NCBI RefSeq assembly: GCF_003425665.1
Contig: NZ_QQRQ01000019.1
Span: 1-33,403, forward strand
DNA length: 33,403 bases
Direction: 5' to 3'
Source of the DNA: Evtepia gabavorous
GTDB lineage: Bacteria; Bacillota; Clostridia; Oscillospirales; Oscillospiraceae
Shown: piece by piece, positions 32,301 to 33,403 of the stretch
Layout of the letters: every line of letters begins with the position of its first letter
How positions within the stretch are numbered: the stretch's first letter is position 1
Translations under genes and position numbers: made by a program
Notes under the pieces: generated by a model
Databases searched by the model: none
What the model was told of the DNA's origin: nothing
The model's input: only the letters and a program-made list of their open reading frames with translations

Positions 32301-32793
32301 CCGCCCGAACCAGAAAGTCGGTGAGCCCCTCCGGCTGACAGACCTGGCCCACATGGAGCTGGCGGCAGCTGGCGGCGAAGACCGCGGGGGGCATGGTCCG
32401 CTGGAGCAGGCCCTCCACGGTGGCCACCAGCACCGGACAGTCCCCCCGGTGGAGCCGGGCCAGAATTTCCAGGCGCTGGTGCTCCCACTGGCGGGAGGCG
32501 GCCCCGGGGTGAAAGAGGAAGTCCCGGGCGGGGAGAACCGGCACCTCCGCCCCGGTGAGGGCGCTGAGGTCTCCCGCCAGACGCCGGGCCTCTCCGTCGT
32601 CGGGGCATACCAGGGTCAGGGGGCGGCCGGTGGACTGGTGGAGGGCGGCGGCCAGATAGGCCCGGTGGACGGCGGACAGACCGGACAGGGCGATGGTCTG
32701 CTTGCCCTGGTCCACGGCCTCCAGCAGCCGGGGATAATCCTCCAGCCGGGACAGAAACTGGGTCAGACCGGGGAGGGAGAGGGGGGCGGACAT
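29395..32793 (-). CDS. mfd: Transcription-repair coupling factor Mfd
   Basis: Mfd displaces RNA polymerase stalled at lesions and recruits UvrA. The 1132-residue protein shows the UvrB-like N-terminal module (LPGLTQFLSRLEDYPRLLEA onward), the RNA-polymerase-interacting region (LESFTDLAPGDLVVHEHHGI, GRFVGM), and the RecG-like motor with Walker A LLCGDVGYGKTEVAFRA, the DEEQ box VVDEEQRFGVGHKEKL, LSATPIPRTL, and motif VI QLRGRVGRSTRRAAAYL. The C-terminal TRCF domain holds PERYIPAPEQRMDLYRRIA. Length is normal for the family. The ATG at 32793 has AAGGAG 7 nt upstream; a 40-residue upstream extension overlaps a stem-loop and is rejected. It follows pth, the usual Firmicutes order. Confidence 0.97.
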   Translation of the reverse strand: MSAPLSLPGLTQFLSRLEDYPRLLEAVDQGKQTIALSGLSAVHRAYLAAALHQSTGRPLTLVCPDDGEARRLAGDLSALTGAEVPVLPARDFLFHPGAASRQWEHQRLEILARLHRGDCPVLVATVEGLLQRTMPPAVFAASCRQLHVGQVCQPEGLTDFLVRAGYTRCDQVEGTGQFALRGGILDVFSPGLDLPVRMEFWGDEIDSMGLFDPVTQRRTAQRETCTLLPAGEVLLPQDDPWTGPPDLALGRVYDQLTTPADYLPGNALVGLCDTPRVAERAKNYLWQLGQDITALLEQGLLTGKPPVLAPAFEALCAGLAPRTLLYLDAFPTGAPPVPPAALLSFTARQLSGYGIRFASVTEDLLQYQKEDFAVVLLASSRRKADALQAMLREKRVFSAVDERLHDLPAPGRITIAVGGLSAGFDFPDGKFAVLAEGEALPARSPRTRRPKADPTTRQRLESFTDLAPGDLVVHEHHGIGRFVGMVKMPVDGADRDYIKLQFAGADILYVPALQLDLVSKYIGGGDDPGRKRLSKLGGTEWEKSKTKAKKAAKDMAKGLIQLYAQRQRLAGHAFAPDTPWQKDFEALFPYPETEDQLRCAAEIKADMEKSIPMDRLLCGDVGYGKTEVAFRAIMKCVLEGKQAALLVPTTVLAQQHYMTALKRFSHFPVEIEMISRFRTAGQTRDILRRTAEGSVDLLIGTHKLLGKDIRFHDLGLLVVDEEQRFGVGHKEKLKKLTSQVDVLTLSATPIPRTLNMALSGLRDMSTLEQPPTNRQPVQTYVLEHDWGLVADAIRRELDRGGQVYYLHNRTETIDRTAAKLRALLGESVRIATAHGKMDQEQLGDIMSQMTDGELDILVCTTIIETGIDLPNVNTLIIENAETFGLAQLHQLRGRVGRSTRRAAAYLTYRPSKVLTEDQSKRLSAIREYAAFGSGFKIAMRDLEIRGAGNLLGPEQSGFLMSVGYDLYLRLLEEAVLEEQGKPVVRETLCTADFAVAAAIPERYIPAPEQRMDLYRRIARVRTQEEGDDITDELIDRYGDPPVGVANLIAIALLRARAAALGITELVQKEGSLRFSLPQPDFAKVAAVCGLEKYKGRLLFSAGDKPYLSLRLKKGDDVLKLAGIVLRDFEAAG

Positions 32794-32854
32794 AGCAAAA
32801 CTCCTTTCAGGGTAGGAATAGAGGTGGGTGGGCATAGGGCCCCACGACAGGTCG

Positions 32855-32879
32855 CCCCCACCGCCGGGGGCGGTGGGGG
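32855..32879 (-). terminator. GC-rich stem-loop in the pth-mfd gap
   Basis: A perfect 11-bp stem (32855-32865 with 32869-32879, 3-nt loop). There is no T-run on the minus strand, so read-through from pth into mfd is likely; a T6 run lies 7 nt away on the plus side, where no gene is present. Confidence 0.35.
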
Positions 32880-32934
32880 TGGGCTGTTTTTTCGGGCAGA
32901 ATCGCCCCGACAAACGGGGCGGCGGACTGGGGGA

Positions 32935-33403
32935 TCAGCCGTTGTACCGGGCCATGGCCTGGTCCACCCCTTGGGACAGCAGACAGGTCACCGCGTCGGC
33001 GGCCCGGGCGATGGCGGCCTCCATGGCCTGCCGGTCGGGGCCGGTAAACTTGCTGAGGACCCAGTCGGCCATGTCACTGTCGGGATGGGGCTTGCCGCCC
33101 ACCCCCACCTTGATCCGGGGGAACTGGTCGGTGCCCAGGTGGGCAATGATGTTTTTCAGCCCGTTGTGCCCGCCGGCGGACCCGCTCCGGCGGACCCGGA
33201 GCTTGCCCTGGGGCAGGGAGACATCGTCGGAGATCACCAGCACCCGGTCGGGGGGGATTTTGTAAAACCGGGCCGCCTCCCCCACCGCCTCCCCGGACAG
33301 GTTCATGTAGGTGGTGGGCTTCATCAGCAGCACCGGCTTCCCGCCGATAAGGGCGGTGTTGGTCAGGGCCTTGTGCTTGAGTCTCTGGACCGGGAGATTC
33401 TCC
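32935..33403 (-). CDS. pth: Peptidyl-tRNA hydrolase (5' end cut by window edge)
   Basis: Releases peptides from peptidyl-tRNAs that drop off the ribosome. 155 C-terminal residues are present; the start lies beyond base 33403. The frame runs through NTALIGGKPVLLMKPTTYMN to the family motif LMKPTTYMNLSGEAV, then ISDDVSLPQGKLRVRRSGSA and GGHNGLKNI, which holds conserved H and N residues of the active-site groove. PRIKVGVGGKP follows. The missing part should carry the N-terminal GLGNPG motif and catalytic His. It is immediately upstream of mfd, as in Bacillus (pth/spoVC-mfd neighbourhood). Confidence 0.95.
   Translation of the reverse strand, partial: ENLPVQRLKHKALTNTALIGGKPVLLMKPTTYMNLSGEAVGEAARFYKIPPDRVLVISDDVSLPQGKLRVRRSGSAGGHNGLKNIIAHLGTDQFPRIKVGVGGKPHPDSDMADWVLSKFTGPDRQAMEAAIARAADAVTCLLSQGVDQAMARYNG

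Overview
The window looks like chromosomal DNA from a GC-rich gut Clostridium relative, most likely an Oscillospiraceae-type bacterium (Flavonifractor, Pseudoflavonifractor or Intestinimonas group). This rests on the high GC with strong AGGAGG ribosome sites, the Firmicutes gene set (YlmH, DUF896/YnzC, COG2509 FAD protein, split LysO, SLH surface protein, thiolase), and a LexA with a B. subtilis-type SOS box. The genus assignment is inference. I see no rRNA, tRNA, CRISPR array or insertion sequence.

Layout. 1-2.4 kb: mnmE and a YjdF-like membrane protein, coupled and leftward, preceded by an AT-rich gap with a cluster of DnaA-box-like 9-mers. 2.8-8.3 kb: leftward COG2509 FAD protein, lexA with its own SOS operator, a proline-rich membrane protein built like a P-type ATPase but without its catalytic motifs, and rlmB. 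8.7-12.1 kb: rightward ftsH and an orphan COG3581 protein of the 2-hydroxyacyl-CoA dehydratase/activase group. 12.2-14.9 kb: leftward cluster of three universal stress protein paralogues plus a small protein, and a lipid kinase. 15.1-17.6 kb: rightward ylmH, DUF896 gene, tandem tautomerase, then a lower-GC two-gene LysO exporter. 17.9-21.9 kb: leftward serC-serA, gamma carbonic anhydrase, a C39-like cysteine-protease-fold protein and an unknown. 22.2-26.4 kb: one very large SLH-anchored surface protein with an elaborate leader. 26.5-27.4 kb: gene-free stretch holding a candidate structured small RNA and several terminators. 27.4-33.4 kb: leftward thiolase, a small anchored protein, mfd and the truncated pth.

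Functional threads. DNA damage and transcription-repair coupling (lexA, mfd), translation and ribosome maintenance (mnmE, rlmB, ylmH, pth), membrane protein quality control (ftsH), serine synthesis (serC-serA), and stress (usp cluster). mnmE, ftsH, mfd and pth are also near the origin in Bacillus, so the window may be origin-proximal. Most genes right of 2.7 kb run leftward, though, which argues against the DnaA-box cluster being the active origin.

Most unusual items: the apparently dead P-type-ATPase-like protein (5039-7489), the candidate about 90-nt RNA with paired ends (26752-26841), the twin 14-bp palindromes flanking a hairpin in the SLH-gene leader (26452-26526), the DnaA-box cluster (2481-2742), and the usp paralogues with a shortened nucleotide-binding loop.
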